Of a DNA stretch of 64,000 bases, positions 32,648 through 41,033 are shown in pieces. The notes under the pieces were generated by a model that searched no databases, was not told where the DNA came from, and was given only the letters and a program-made list of their open reading frames with translations. The stretch is from Rhizobiales bacterium IMCC20636 (lineage in GTDB: Bacteria > Pseudomonadota > Alphaproteobacteria > Rhizobiales > GCA-2746425): NCBI GenBank assembly GCA_016865015.1, contig CP018226.1, positions 1,209,001-1,273,000 on the forward strand, read 5' to 3'. The position numbers and the translations under genes were made by a program. Position 1 is the first letter of the stretch. Each line of letters starts with the position of its first letter.

Positions 32648-33522
32648 GTGCCTGTCACCGAACCAGCGGTCAAACCCCGCACCATGGAGCGCTGTACAGC
32701 GAAGAATGCCACCATCAAAGGCAATGTGGTGATCGTGGCTGCCGCCATCATGCCGCCCCAATCTGTCTTGAACTGGCCTGTGAATGTCAGAACCAGAGCT
32801 GCAGGCAGGGTTTGCTTGTTAATATCCGTGATAAAGGTCAGCGGATAAATCAGATTGTTCCAAGCCTCCATCAGAACAAAAATACCGGTCGTGATAAGTC
32901 CAGGGTAAATCAGAGGGATCACGATACGAAGCAATACTTGCCATCGGGGATATCCATCGACGCGCGCGGCTTCCTCAATCTCTATTGGCACAGCATCAAT
33001 GAAGCCTTTCAGCATCCAGACGGCAAATGGCAGGCCAAACGTCGTATAACCCACTACAAGGCCAAACAAGGTGTTCAGAAGACCGGTGTTCAGAAGAACC
33101 AGATACAGCGGGGCGAGAAGCACCACCATTGGAAACATACGTACAACCAGAATGATGTAACCCACAGAATTGGCCGCGCGGAACTTAGCCCGAGACAGTG
33201 CATATGCGGCTGGTACAGCAATGATAACTGCTACGATTGCAGCAAGAAGGCAACTGAGAACCGAATTCAGAAAAAATTGGAAGAACGGCATCGAACTGCC
33301 GGCAAGGCCAACATAGTTTGCAATTGTTGGTGCTTCGGGAAACAGCGTGGGGTCAAGCCTGGTTGCTTCCAACTCAGATTTGAATGATGTCGATAACATC
33401 CAATAAATCGGTGCCAATGTCCAGAAAAGCGCAATCGCAATGAGGATGTACTGTACTGCCTTCCCACCAGTCTTGCCGAATTTTGATTTTGCGCGAAAAC
33501 CGGAGCGCGTAATATCCGTCAT
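32644..33522 (-). CDS. Sugar ABC transporter permease (MalG-type, CUT1)
   Basis: 292 aa inner-membrane protein with six predicted helices. The start ATG 33522 has GGTGAGG upstream and overlaps the stop of the other permease by 4 nt; the frame is open to 33585. The cytoplasmic EAA loop EEAARVDGYPRWQVLLRIVIPLIYPGL contacts the ATPase. The N-terminal helix reads ILIAIALFWTLAPIYWM and is followed by STSFKS, typical of MalG-type subunits. Confidence 0.93.
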   Translation of the reverse strand: MTDITRSGFRAKSKFGKTGGKAVQYILIAIALFWTLAPIYWMLSTSFKSELEATRLDPTLFPEAPTIANYVGLAGSSMPFFQFFLNSVLSCLLAAIVAVIIAVPAAYALSRAKFRAANSVGYIILVVRMFPMVVLLAPLYLVLLNTGLLNTLFGLVVGYTTFGLPFAVWMLKGFIDAVPIEIEEAARVDGYPRWQVLLRIVIPLIYPGLITTGIFVLMEAWNNLIYPLTFITDINKQTLPAALVLTFTGQFKTDWGGMMAAATITTLPLMVAFFAVQRSMVRGLTAGSVTGT

Positions 33523-34430
33523 GACGACCTCACCAAGAGTAATCTTATGTAAAGTGCTGCTGTGCCCAGTAGAAGTATCAGCCAAATGATCCCAATTGCA
33601 GAGGCGTAACCGAGATCAAAGTTTTCAAAAGCCATTCGATATACATAGACCACCAGTGTTGTTGAGGAGTAGCCTGGCCCGCCCTGAGTCATCACCCATA
33701 CCTTGGCGAAATCGTTAAAATTGGCGATCACCATCAAGAGACTGCCGATGACCAAAGGGGTGCGTAGAAATGGAAGTTTTATGTGCCACAATGTGGACCA
33801 GATGCCGGCGCGGTCGACCCGAGCGCTTTCCAGAACAGCGTCAGGGATGCCGGACAGAGCTGCCGCGACGACAAGAAAGAAGAACGGCGTTGTGGCCCAG
33901 ACATTTGCCACAATAATTGCTGGCAGCGCGAGGTCAGAGCTGTTCAGCCAGGGAGCTGGCTGAGACAGGATGCCGACATCCATCAGTACTTCGTTTACGA
34001 TTCCGCCATTTTGCATATACATGAAGCGAAACAGGAAGGCCACGACGACGAAGGGAACGGCCCAGGGAATCACAACGATTGCGTTAATCCAGCTCGAAAA
34101 CCGGCCCGTCATGTTCTCAAGGATCAAGGCCAGACCTAACCCGATCAAGGCCGAAACAAAAACTGTACCAAATGTATAGATGAGCGTGTTTGTTAGAGCG
34201 ACCCAGAAGACCCGGTCGGCATACATGTCAGAGTAGTTGTCGATTCCGATCCATTCTGGAGGATTCGGCTTCAGAAGGTTATATTCTTGAAAAGACAATA
34301 TGGCCGTTGAAACAACCGGATATCCAACAATCAGAAACAGTACGATTAGCGTTGGAATTACCATCCAATCAAGGAAAGGAATCTTCCCGCGCAAAGAGCG
34401 GGAAGACCTAGTATTTAGCTTCGCGGACAC
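33519..34430 (-). CDS. Sugar ABC transporter permease (MalF-type, CUT1)
   Basis: 303 aa from GTG 34430, 7 nt after the binding-protein stop; the frame is open to a TTG at 34472 inside the preceding gene. Six helices. The EAA loop reads LESARVDRAGIWSTLWHIKLPFLRTPL, and a MalF-type VWVMTQGGPGYSSTTLVVYVYRMAF segment lies near the C-terminus. It pairs with the MalG-type subunit. It has no odd features beyond the non-ATG start. Confidence 0.92.
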   Translation of the reverse strand: MSAKLNTRSSRSLRGKIPFLDWMVIPTLIVLFLIVGYPVVSTAILSFQEYNLLKPNPPEWIGIDNYSDMYADRVFWVALTNTLIYTFGTVFVSALIGLGLALILENMTGRFSSWINAIVVIPWAVPFVVVAFLFRFMYMQNGGIVNEVLMDVGILSQPAPWLNSSDLALPAIIVANVWATTPFFFLVVAAALSGIPDAVLESARVDRAGIWSTLWHIKLPFLRTPLVIGSLLMVIANFNDFAKVWVMTQGGPGYSSTTLVVYVYRMAFENFDLGYASAIGIIWLILLLGTAALYIRLLLVRSS

Positions 34431-34437
34431 AATTGCT

Positions 34438-35706
34438 CTACCGATCCAGTTGAGATTGGATGTTCTTTGCAATTTCGGCTATCGGAATGTCCGAGGTAAC
34501 AGCTTCTTGAACTCCTGCCATGATGGCCGTCGCTGCTTCGGCGAAATCTGCACCATAGGGCTGCGCGGCAATTGTCGGAATGATTTTGGCAGAGTAACTG
34601 TCAATCACTGGGGTCGACAGCAATGCAGCAACCTCCCCATCTTCAAATTCTGCGGCGGGGGGGATCGAGCGGTTTGTACCGATCGTATATACTTTCGCAG
34701 CATTCTCGTCTGTTGAGAGGTATTTGATGAACTTCCACGCCGCCTCCTTATGTTCACTGTCTGCGAACATGACCAGTTGGTGACCACCTTCAAACGAGTA
34801 TCCCTGGCCGGATGGTCCGGCAGGCATTGGCGCTACACCATATGTGGCGTTGAACGTATCGTTATCCATTCCGTTGGACGACTGTATCACACCCTGAACA
34901 AGGACCTGGTCCCACAAAAATGCTACCTGGCCTTGTGCGATAAGAGGACGGAATTCTCCGATCTTGCGACCCGGATCTATGTACCCATTTTGGGCCAAGC
35001 TTCGCATCCACTCAAGATAGGCGAGCATTTCAGGGCTCTCGGCACCCGTCGCGTCTTCGCCCACTGGCTTGGCACCAAATGCAAGCATCCAAGGCCAGTT
35101 TGAAGACAATGCAAACGCGCGGTTCGTAGTGTCCAGCCCCAGCGTAATGATGTCGGGATTGGCCGCTTTGATGGTGGCCATCGCAGAATTCAGTTCGTCA
35201 ATGGTAGCTGGCGGATTCTCTGGATCAAGGCCCGCATTTGCGAGAATCTCTTTGTTGTACCAAAATCCGGCAGGGGCTTGGTTCCAAGGGAATGCAATCA
35301 TCTCCCCGTCCAGATTGAATGCCTCGAACGACCCGGTTTTCAAGCTGCCAAGTATAGCATCGTCGGCATATTGGCTTAACGATTGCAGGCCGCCGCTCGC
35401 GGCAAGCACAAATGTATCATTCCCGGCAACCTGGGCGACGTCGGGCGGATTGCCTGATCGCAATCGTAATACGAGTTGCCGCGCTGTCTCTGAGAACGCA
35501 ACAGTCTGACTTTCTATCTTAATGCCGGGGTTGGCGGCTTCGAAGGCGTCAATCACCTCCTGCATTCCGGCTTGCGTCGTCTGCTCGGCGGTCGCCCAAT
35601 TCGTGAATTGAAGCGTAATGTCTTGCGCAAATGCGGAGGGCGCCGAAAGCAGCGAGGTCGCCACGGCAATGCCTCCAAATAACATGGTCCTAGATGAGTT
35701 CTTCAT
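34438..35706 (-). CDS. Sugar ABC transporter substrate-binding protein
   Basis: 422 aa, family 1 extracellular solute-binding protein in the periplasm. Signal peptide at about 1-27 (SAFA-QDI), then a typical opening LQFTNWATAEQT and inner motif GIKIESQTVAF, RSGNPPDVAQV, and WNQAPAGFWYNKEIL. ATG 35706 is preceded by the near-ideal AGGAGGA; a longer frame to 35766 would run into the operator. It is the first and probably most abundant product of the operon. The actual sugar cannot be read from sequence. Confidence 0.95.
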   Translation of the reverse strand: MKNSSRTMLFGGIAVATSLLSAPSAFAQDITLQFTNWATAEQTTQAGMQEVIDAFEAANPGIKIESQTVAFSETARQLVLRLRSGNPPDVAQVAGNDTFVLAASGGLQSLSQYADDAILGSLKTGSFEAFNLDGEMIAFPWNQAPAGFWYNKEILANAGLDPENPPATIDELNSAMATIKAANPDIITLGLDTTNRAFALSSNWPWMLAFGAKPVGEDATGAESPEMLAYLEWMRSLAQNGYIDPGRKIGEFRPLIAQGQVAFLWDQVLVQGVIQSSNGMDNDTFNATYGVAPMPAGPSGQGYSFEGGHQLVMFADSEHKEAAWKFIKYLSTDENAAKVYTIGTNRSIPPAAEFEDGEVAALLSTPVIDSYSAKIIPTIAAQPYGADFAEAATAIMAGVQEAVTSDIPIAEIAKNIQSQLDR

Positions 35707-35745
35707 ATTTCCTCCTACATATCGAGACTTTGTTTTTACAATAAT

Positions 35746-35785
35746 CTGACATATGATATCTGACATGTCAGTTTTTATTTGTCAA
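35746..35785. promoter_or_regulatory. GntR operator and operon promoter
   Basis: A perfect 12-bp palindrome CTGACATGTCAG (35760-35771) is preceded 14 nt away by another half-site CTGACAT (35746-35752). On the minus strand a consensus -35 TTGACA (plus 35780-35785) stands so that the palindrome fills its spacer and the -10 region. Binding of the divergently encoded GntR protein would block the transport operon and possibly its own gene. Confidence 0.6.
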
Positions 35786-35844
35786 CTCAGATATTGGGGA
35801 CTAGGGTTGGGTGGTAAAATCTGAGTCAATTTGGAGAGTTATAC

Positions 35845-36555
35845 TTGGCAATAGAACGTATAAAGCGGGCACCATCCCTCTATGAGATGGCGCTGCAGGC
35901 TATTCGCACTGCGATCGTGGACGGAACAATCGAACTTGGAGAACATTTGTCTGAAGCGAAGCTCTCTGCGCGCTTTGGAATTAGCAAGACGCCAGTTCGC
36001 GAAGCCGTGCAGGAGCTTCGCCGCGAGGGGCTTGTCCAGATAGATCCACAAAGCGGAACAAGAGTGTTCATGCCAACCGAACATGAGTTGGCAGATCTTT
36101 TTGATATGAGAATTCTTATGGAGAAAGGAGCCTCTCAGAGGCTATTCAATGGCCGCCGTGACATGACATCCAGATCGATGGCGGCAATCGTTGCCAACAT
36201 GGAAGGACGGGTCGCACGAGAGGATTATTCAGGTTATCGGCAGCTGGACTCGGATTTTCACAAATGCATCATCTCTGGTTCGGAAAACCGTTTGATCGAA
36301 CAGGCTTATGAGCCTCTTTCTACCAAAATCGACGCACTGCGTTCCCGTGGTCTGAAAAGCACCCATGTCGTTCACAAGTCTCTTGCATTTCATATGCGTT
36401 TACTTCGACTACTTCAGGACGGTGATGAGGCCGGCTTCATCAATGGTCTGGAAATGCATATTAGAAACAGCCATACGGATTACTTGAACTGGCTGATTCA
36501 CGCAGAGGAGGCAAAGAAGTCTGGCAAAGCGGACACCATCGGATCGCAGCAGTGA
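35845..36555 (+). CDS. GntR-family regulator with FCD ligand domain
   Basis: 236 aa. N-terminal winged helix (about 10-75): AIRTAIVDGTIELGEHLSEAKLSARFGISKTPVREAVQELRREGLV. C-terminal all-helical FCD domain (about 85-215) with metal/ligand residues such as DSDFHKCI and AFHMRLL. TTG 35845 is the likely start, with TGGAGAG six nt upstream. It is divergent from the sugar operon and presumably its repressor, with an aldehyde dehydrogenase gene 115 nt downstream. The inducer is probably a sugar acid. Confidence 0.92.
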   Translation: MAIERIKRAPSLYEMALQAIRTAIVDGTIELGEHLSEAKLSARFGISKTPVREAVQELRREGLVQIDPQSGTRVFMPTEHELADLFDMRILMEKGASQRLFNGRRDMTSRSMAAIVANMEGRVAREDYSGYRQLDSDFHKCIISGSENRLIEQAYEPLSTKIDALRSRGLKSTHVVHKSLAFHMRLLRLLQDGDEAGFINGLEMHIRNSHTDYLNWLIHAEEAKKSGKADTIGSQQ

Positions 36556-36670
36556 AACCGGCCTCGATATCCCACTTTTTTCCATTCGCACATCTCGAAC
36601 GAGTTGCAGGATAGCCTCGGTTGATCGAGTGCGACCGGTCATCCCCACCCTTTATTTGTAAGAAGAATCC

Positions 36671-38125
36671 ATGACTCAATTTAATGACTTAATGCAAGAG
36701 GCCAATCTTGTTGGCGGTAGTTGGATCCGTGCTGACAGTGGTGATACGATCGACGTTACCAACCCTGCCACCGGAGCAGTCCTCGGCAGCGTACCCAAAT
36801 GCGGCACAGAGGAAACCAACCGTGCCATTGCCGCCGCCACCAAAGCATTTGAAAGCTGGTCGCGCACTGATCTTTCTGTGCGAGTGCGTTTGTTGCATGA
36901 CCTGCATGATGCACTGCTGGATAATCAAGAGCCGCTTGCCCAGCTTTTGACCGCCGAGCAGGGCAAGCCCGTATTTGAAGCCCGTGGCGAAATAGCCATC
37001 GGCGCCGCGTATATCCGCTGGTTCGCAGAAGAGGTTCGTCGTGCCAAAGGAGAGATTGTACCTGCTCCCACGGGAGATCGCCGCCTGTTGGTCACCCGTC
37101 ATCCGGTCGGCGTTGTCGGTGCAATCACTCCGTGGAATTTCCCTTCATCAATGCTTGCTCGTAAACTGGGTCCGGCATTGGCTGCCGGATGTACGGTGGT
37201 GGCCAAACCAGCCACTGCTACGCCATATTCCGGTCTGGCATGGGGCAAACTGGCGCAAGACGTGGGGTTCCCTGATGGAGTTCTGAACATCATCACGGGA
37301 AGTTCCTCAGAAATCGGCGGGGCGATCTTTGATAGTCCTGACGTACGCAAGGTGACGTTCACCGGTTCTACGGAAGTTGGCAAAACTCTCATTCGAAAAT
37401 CAGCCATCACTGTTAAGAAAATCTCGATGGAGTTGGGCGGCAACGCTCCGTTCATTGTATTTAATGATGCTGACCTGGAAGCCGCCATTGAGGGCGCCAT
37501 GATCGCCAAGTTCCGCAATATGGGTCAGACTTGTGTCTGTACCAACCGGTTTTATGTGCAGGCAGATATTCACGACGCTTTTGTCGAAGGGCTCAAAAAA
37601 GCAACTGCGGCTTTGGTCATTGGAGACGGATCTCAAGACGGTGTGGAGCAAGGTCCGCTAATTGATGAGGGGGCCGTTGGTAAAGTAGAAGAAATGATTG
37701 CGGATGCCGTTTCCAAGGGTGGCAGGATCGTTCAGGGTGGCCAGCGCCACGAAAGTGGCGGTACATTCTTTAACCCGACGATAGTAACCGGCGCCACGGC
37801 TGAAATGCAATTTGCCTCCGATGAAATCTTTGGCCCAATTGCTGCTGTGTTCAAGTTTGACACAGAAGAAGAAGTGATCGCTGCGGCCAACACAACTGAA
37901 TTCGGATTAGCAGCCTATGCCTTTACCCATGACCTTAGTCGTGTTTTTCGGTTGAACGAAGGGCTTCAATACGGGCTTATCGGCATCAATTCTGGCCTAA
38001 TTACCACGGTCGAGGCTCCATTTGGCGGGCTCAAGCAAAGCGGTATGGGCAAAGAGGGCGGGAGCCAAGGTCTCGATGACTATCTTGAATCCAAGTATCT
38101 GTGCATTGCAGGGTTGAGTACGTAG
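36671..38125 (+). CDS. NAD(P)-dependent aldehyde dehydrogenase, GabD (succinate-semialdehyde dehydrogenase) type
   Basis: 484 aa. Substrate/cofactor motifs ITPWNFPSSMLARKLGPAL near 155, FTGSTEVGK near 230, catalytic Glu in SMELGGNAPFIVF near 260 and catalytic Cys in GQTCVCTNR near 295. Closest by pattern to GabD, a group that also holds 2,5-dioxopentanoate and glyceraldehyde dehydrogenases. Here the aldehyde probably arises from the sugar acid processed by the neighbouring dehydratase. It is transcribed with or after the GntR gene; the IS remnant begins right after the stop. Confidence 0.9.
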   Translation: MTQFNDLMQEANLVGGSWIRADSGDTIDVTNPATGAVLGSVPKCGTEETNRAIAAATKAFESWSRTDLSVRVRLLHDLHDALLDNQEPLAQLLTAEQGKPVFEARGEIAIGAAYIRWFAEEVRRAKGEIVPAPTGDRRLLVTRHPVGVVGAITPWNFPSSMLARKLGPALAAGCTVVAKPATATPYSGLAWGKLAQDVGFPDGVLNIITGSSSEIGGAIFDSPDVRKVTFTGSTEVGKTLIRKSAITVKKISMELGGNAPFIVFNDADLEAAIEGAMIAKFRNMGQTCVCTNRFYVQADIHDAFVEGLKKATAALVIGDGSQDGVEQGPLIDEGAVGKVEEMIADAVSKGGRIVQGGQRHESGGTFFNPTIVTGATAEMQFASDEIFGPIAAVFKFDTEEEVIAAANTTEFGLAAYAFTHDLSRVFRLNEGLQYGLIGINSGLITTVEAPFGGLKQSGMGKEGGSQGLDDYLESKYLCIAGLST

Positions 38126-38127
38126 CT

Positions 38128-38641
38128 TTAGGGTGAACGGCATTCACCGCTTCCAGATGATTGCTGCAGCGGGTTGAACGAAGCTGAGAAAGTTCTGGCG
38201 TGCCGGTTATATCGAGCCTCGACGCGCCGGAAGCTCTTGGGCTTGTTTCTTGTCGATTTGCAGTAAATAACGGATTCAGCCTGCATCTGAGAGACCAAAG
38301 TGCTGACAGCATCTGAATCGCGAGGCTTGTCGGCGAACACGCGCCATGGTTTCAACCTCAGCAATAAAGCGGGTGCCATGGGTGCATCGCCGTGCTGATC
38401 CGCTGCCTGAATGATACGCAGCCGGCGGTTATAGGCGTCGACAGCCAAATGGACTTTTGTGATCAGTCGATCTCGGAAACCGCTCAGAGCCTGATCCCGC
38501 CTTTTTGGCTGCTCTTTTTCCGGTGGCTGCATGCTTGTGACCTCGCACCGACGTGGAATCCATTGATACATCGTCGCTGTCAGGATTTTCGATCTGCCGC
38601 CATTGCTGCTGTGTGAGTTCGTATCGCTTTGTTTTGGGCAT
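38128..38641 (-). pseudogene. Decayed IS5-family transposase
   Basis: The frame starting at 38641 opens MPKTKRYELTQQQWRQIE, the usual IS5/IS427-group N-terminus, but then jumps to DSDDVSMDSTSVRGHKHAA, so about 60 internal residues are missing. A shift near 38500 moves the rest to another frame: RDRLITKVHLAVDAYNRRLRII, FADKPRDSDAV and FRRVEARYNRHARTF (DDE-domain end). Intact terminal repeats were not found. It is a dead element directly after the aldehyde dehydrogenase, marking the right edge of the island. Confidence 0.8.
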
Positions 38642-38728
38642 TAAAAGTTTCCAGATCAATAAGCCTGGAAACCCATGAAACACCTATCAGACAAAAATTG
38701 TGCCAATCAAATGCTGGGACTGAACACA

Positions 38729-40828
38729 TTAGCGCTGTGCCAGTTGCGCGACCTTTGTTGCGACAATGGCGCGGCCCGAGAACTTGTCAGTTCTCAGCGA
38801 AGTGCTGCTTGATGAGAACCCGTTATCCACCACACTGTCCGGCATCTTGAAGACATCCTGCATGCCATAAGGATTTGGCATTTGCAGACGTACGAATGTC
38901 TCGGACCGGGTTGTCTCGGGTGTTGTCATCCTGGCAAGAACTGCTGGTTCTCCACCGTGAAATTCCAGTCCGTTATTTGTCGGCTGTGTTGCACTGGCCG
39001 GGACTCGGCCGCTGAGGGTCGCTCGTCTGGCTATTCTGCCAGTGCGGGTTTCAGCCGGCGTCGTGCGCTCATCAAGAGCGGCCATTTGTGTTCTCGCCGG
39101 GCGGATGCGCGGCTGTATGGCCGGAACGGGTGTTGCGTTTGCACCCAGCCTGTCCTCAATCGGCATTTCCGATGATGGGTTTTGCGCTGGTTCCAGAGCG
39201 GCCAGTTGCTCAGGTTCCGGTGTGCGTACCCGCAATGGCGCTCGATCTGCAGATGCTGTGACGGTCGGGTTCTGCGCCGAAGGCTCGCCCAATTGGTCAT
39301 CACCAAAGCCGAGCGCCGCATTGAAGACCGGTCTGGAGGGCGGCGTTGGAGCTGATGGCGCGTAAGCAGTCACCACACTGCCATTGAAATTGTCATCCTG
39401 GTTCTGACCTGGAATACTACCGTCTGGTGCCAGAATTGCGGCGGCGATGCTGGCGGCGGCTGACGTTCCTTCTGGCCCGTCCAGAGCGCTGGTATCACTT
39501 GGATCTGGTCCGGCCTGTCCCCTTGTGGTGCTGAGTGCTGCCAAGACAGCGCTCGCAACTTCAGGTGCACCAACTGGTTTTGCTGGATCATCGGCGGCTT
39601 GGGCTACAACGATCTGTGACATATCAGTGGTTGGTTGCTTGTCGCCAACTTTTGCCCAGGCATTCTCTACAGAGCGTTGTGATACCTCTGGAGTGCTGGT
39701 CTGGTTACGCAAAGCAGCAACGGTCATTTCGTTCTGCTGCTGCGCCAGCTTCCGCATGGCAATCAGTTCTGCTGGCATCGGGCGTGGTGCCGGTGTGCCG
39801 GCAAGAGCGACCTGAACCGGATTTTGTGTGTCCGGCAGCAGTTCAGTGGGGGCGCCAGCTGGTTTGGCGCGGGGAACGACATTCAGGGCTGGCGCAGCGG
39901 CGACTTTCGTTGAGCCGGCACTTGAGAGAGACTGGCCGGTTGTCGGAATGGTTGCAGGTTCCTGATCTCGGTTGAAGACCCTGGCAAAAATGCCACCACG
40001 TCGATTGTTGGGTGGTGCGATTTCAGCGGCAGCAATGCGTTTTTGACGCGCTGCTGACTCGGCATAACGCTTTTGCTTTTTTCCGCTGCTTGGAATCTGT
40101 GTTGTGTCACCGCGCGGGAAAACCTTCGCCAATTGTGCGTCGGTCATGCGTGGCCAGTGGCGCACACTGCCAGTATCCATGTGGACAAAGGGTGAGCCAG
40201 AGGTTGGATAATATCCGACACCGCCGACTTCCATGCGAAGCCCGGTGGCGCGCAGCTCTGCCAGATTGACGCCCGGAATAAAGAAATCCAGTGCCTTGCC
40301 GTGGGTGTGCTGGCTGTTCTTGGCGACACCACGGCTGCGGCTGCGCAGCATGCTATTGGTTTTTGGATGCCGGTAGGCCGAGACGACGTGAATGGCTTCT
40401 CTGGTATCCATCTGGGAATAGACGGACCAGATCAAATCGAGCAGGCGCGGATCCATCTTTGTGGATTTGTTTTGACGCCAGTCACGAAGGAAATGATTGA
40501 TTTTCTTGAGTGCTGACGGGATGTAGCGCCCATTGCGCTTGTAGACGATATCAAGGCGCTCTTTGGTGTGGGTGAAGTAGAACTTCAGGCTTCGCTCTTC
40601 AGCAGCCTGTGCTGGCAGCGCCATGGAGAGCAGCATCATGAGGGCTGTCAAAATCGCAGTCATCTTTCGCGGCAGGGTGCGCAAGACGATGTCTGATTTC
40701 AATTTATGGAAAAATCCCAATAAAATCCTGTTGGCTGGCCTCGATGGGCCTTCCCCGGATTTGAACACAAATGGTTTACCGTGTGGCGTCAGCGCACTGT
40801 ACCCGTCACTTTGCCCGTTACCCCACAT
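38729..40828 (-). CDS. DUF882/YcbK-like peptidase M15 family protein with long variable tail
   Basis: 699 aa. A signal or anchor helix near 57-75 (LTALMMLLSMALPAQA) is followed by the M15 domain (about 78-230): VVSAYRHPKTN, SQHTHGKALDFFIPG and SPFVHMDTGSVRHW hold the zinc ligands His, Asp, His of LAS-type peptidases. The remaining 460 residues are Ala/Pro/Thr/Gln-rich and low-complexity, likely a periplasmic linker. It probably cuts peptide cross-links in peptidoglycan. A start at the internal ATG of residue 56 would suit the signal better. It follows the L,D-transpeptidase gene, as ycbK follows ycbB in E. coli. Confidence 0.85.
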   Translation of the reverse strand: MWGNGQSDGYSALTPHGKPFVFKSGEGPSRPANRILLGFFHKLKSDIVLRTLPRKMTAILTALMMLLSMALPAQAAEERSLKFYFTHTKERLDIVYKRNGRYIPSALKKINHFLRDWRQNKSTKMDPRLLDLIWSVYSQMDTREAIHVVSAYRHPKTNSMLRSRSRGVAKNSQHTHGKALDFFIPGVNLAELRATGLRMEVGGVGYYPTSGSPFVHMDTGSVRHWPRMTDAQLAKVFPRGDTTQIPSSGKKQKRYAESAARQKRIAAAEIAPPNNRRGGIFARVFNRDQEPATIPTTGQSLSSAGSTKVAAAPALNVVPRAKPAGAPTELLPDTQNPVQVALAGTPAPRPMPAELIAMRKLAQQQNEMTVAALRNQTSTPEVSQRSVENAWAKVGDKQPTTDMSQIVVAQAADDPAKPVGAPEVASAVLAALSTTRGQAGPDPSDTSALDGPEGTSAAASIAAAILAPDGSIPGQNQDDNFNGSVVTAYAPSAPTPPSRPVFNAALGFGDDQLGEPSAQNPTVTASADRAPLRVRTPEPEQLAALEPAQNPSSEMPIEDRLGANATPVPAIQPRIRPARTQMAALDERTTPAETRTGRIARRATLSGRVPASATQPTNNGLEFHGGEPAVLARMTTPETTRSETFVRLQMPNPYGMQDVFKMPDSVVDNGFSSSSTSLRTDKFSGRAIVATKVAQLAQR

Positions 40829-40974
40829 CTTTTAGAGAAGTCGGGCCGGGCGATCAAGCAGTCACGATTAAAAGTTTAACCAGTCAAGGTTAAAATGTTC
40901 TTGCCGAAACTGGTTAATTTTTAGATTTCTATCTGATCGATTGTCGGATCATCCATGTCGCGAAATTGTGTCGC

Positions 40975-41011
40975 AAAAAAGCCGCCCCGCTGCTTGCAAT
41001 GGGACGGCTTT
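40975..41011 (-). terminator. Terminator of the L,D-transpeptidase gene
   Basis: On the minus strand AAAGCCGTCCC pairs with GGGGCGGCTTT (plus 41001-41011 and 40978-40988) around a 12-nt loop, and the T-run continues to six Ts (plus 40975-40980). It begins 23 nt after the gene's stop. Confidence 0.85.
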
Positions 41012-41033
41012 GATATTTTCAACAATGGCAGGA

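Noticed and set aside
32512-33387. 291-aa plus-strand frame in the transporter region
   Set aside because: Antisense to the permease and SDR genes; composition (Cys, Gln, His) is not protein-like.
38882-39975. Several plus-strand frames of 97-146 aa
   Set aside because: They are shadows of the repetitive Ala/Pro/Thr-rich tail of the DUF882 protein.
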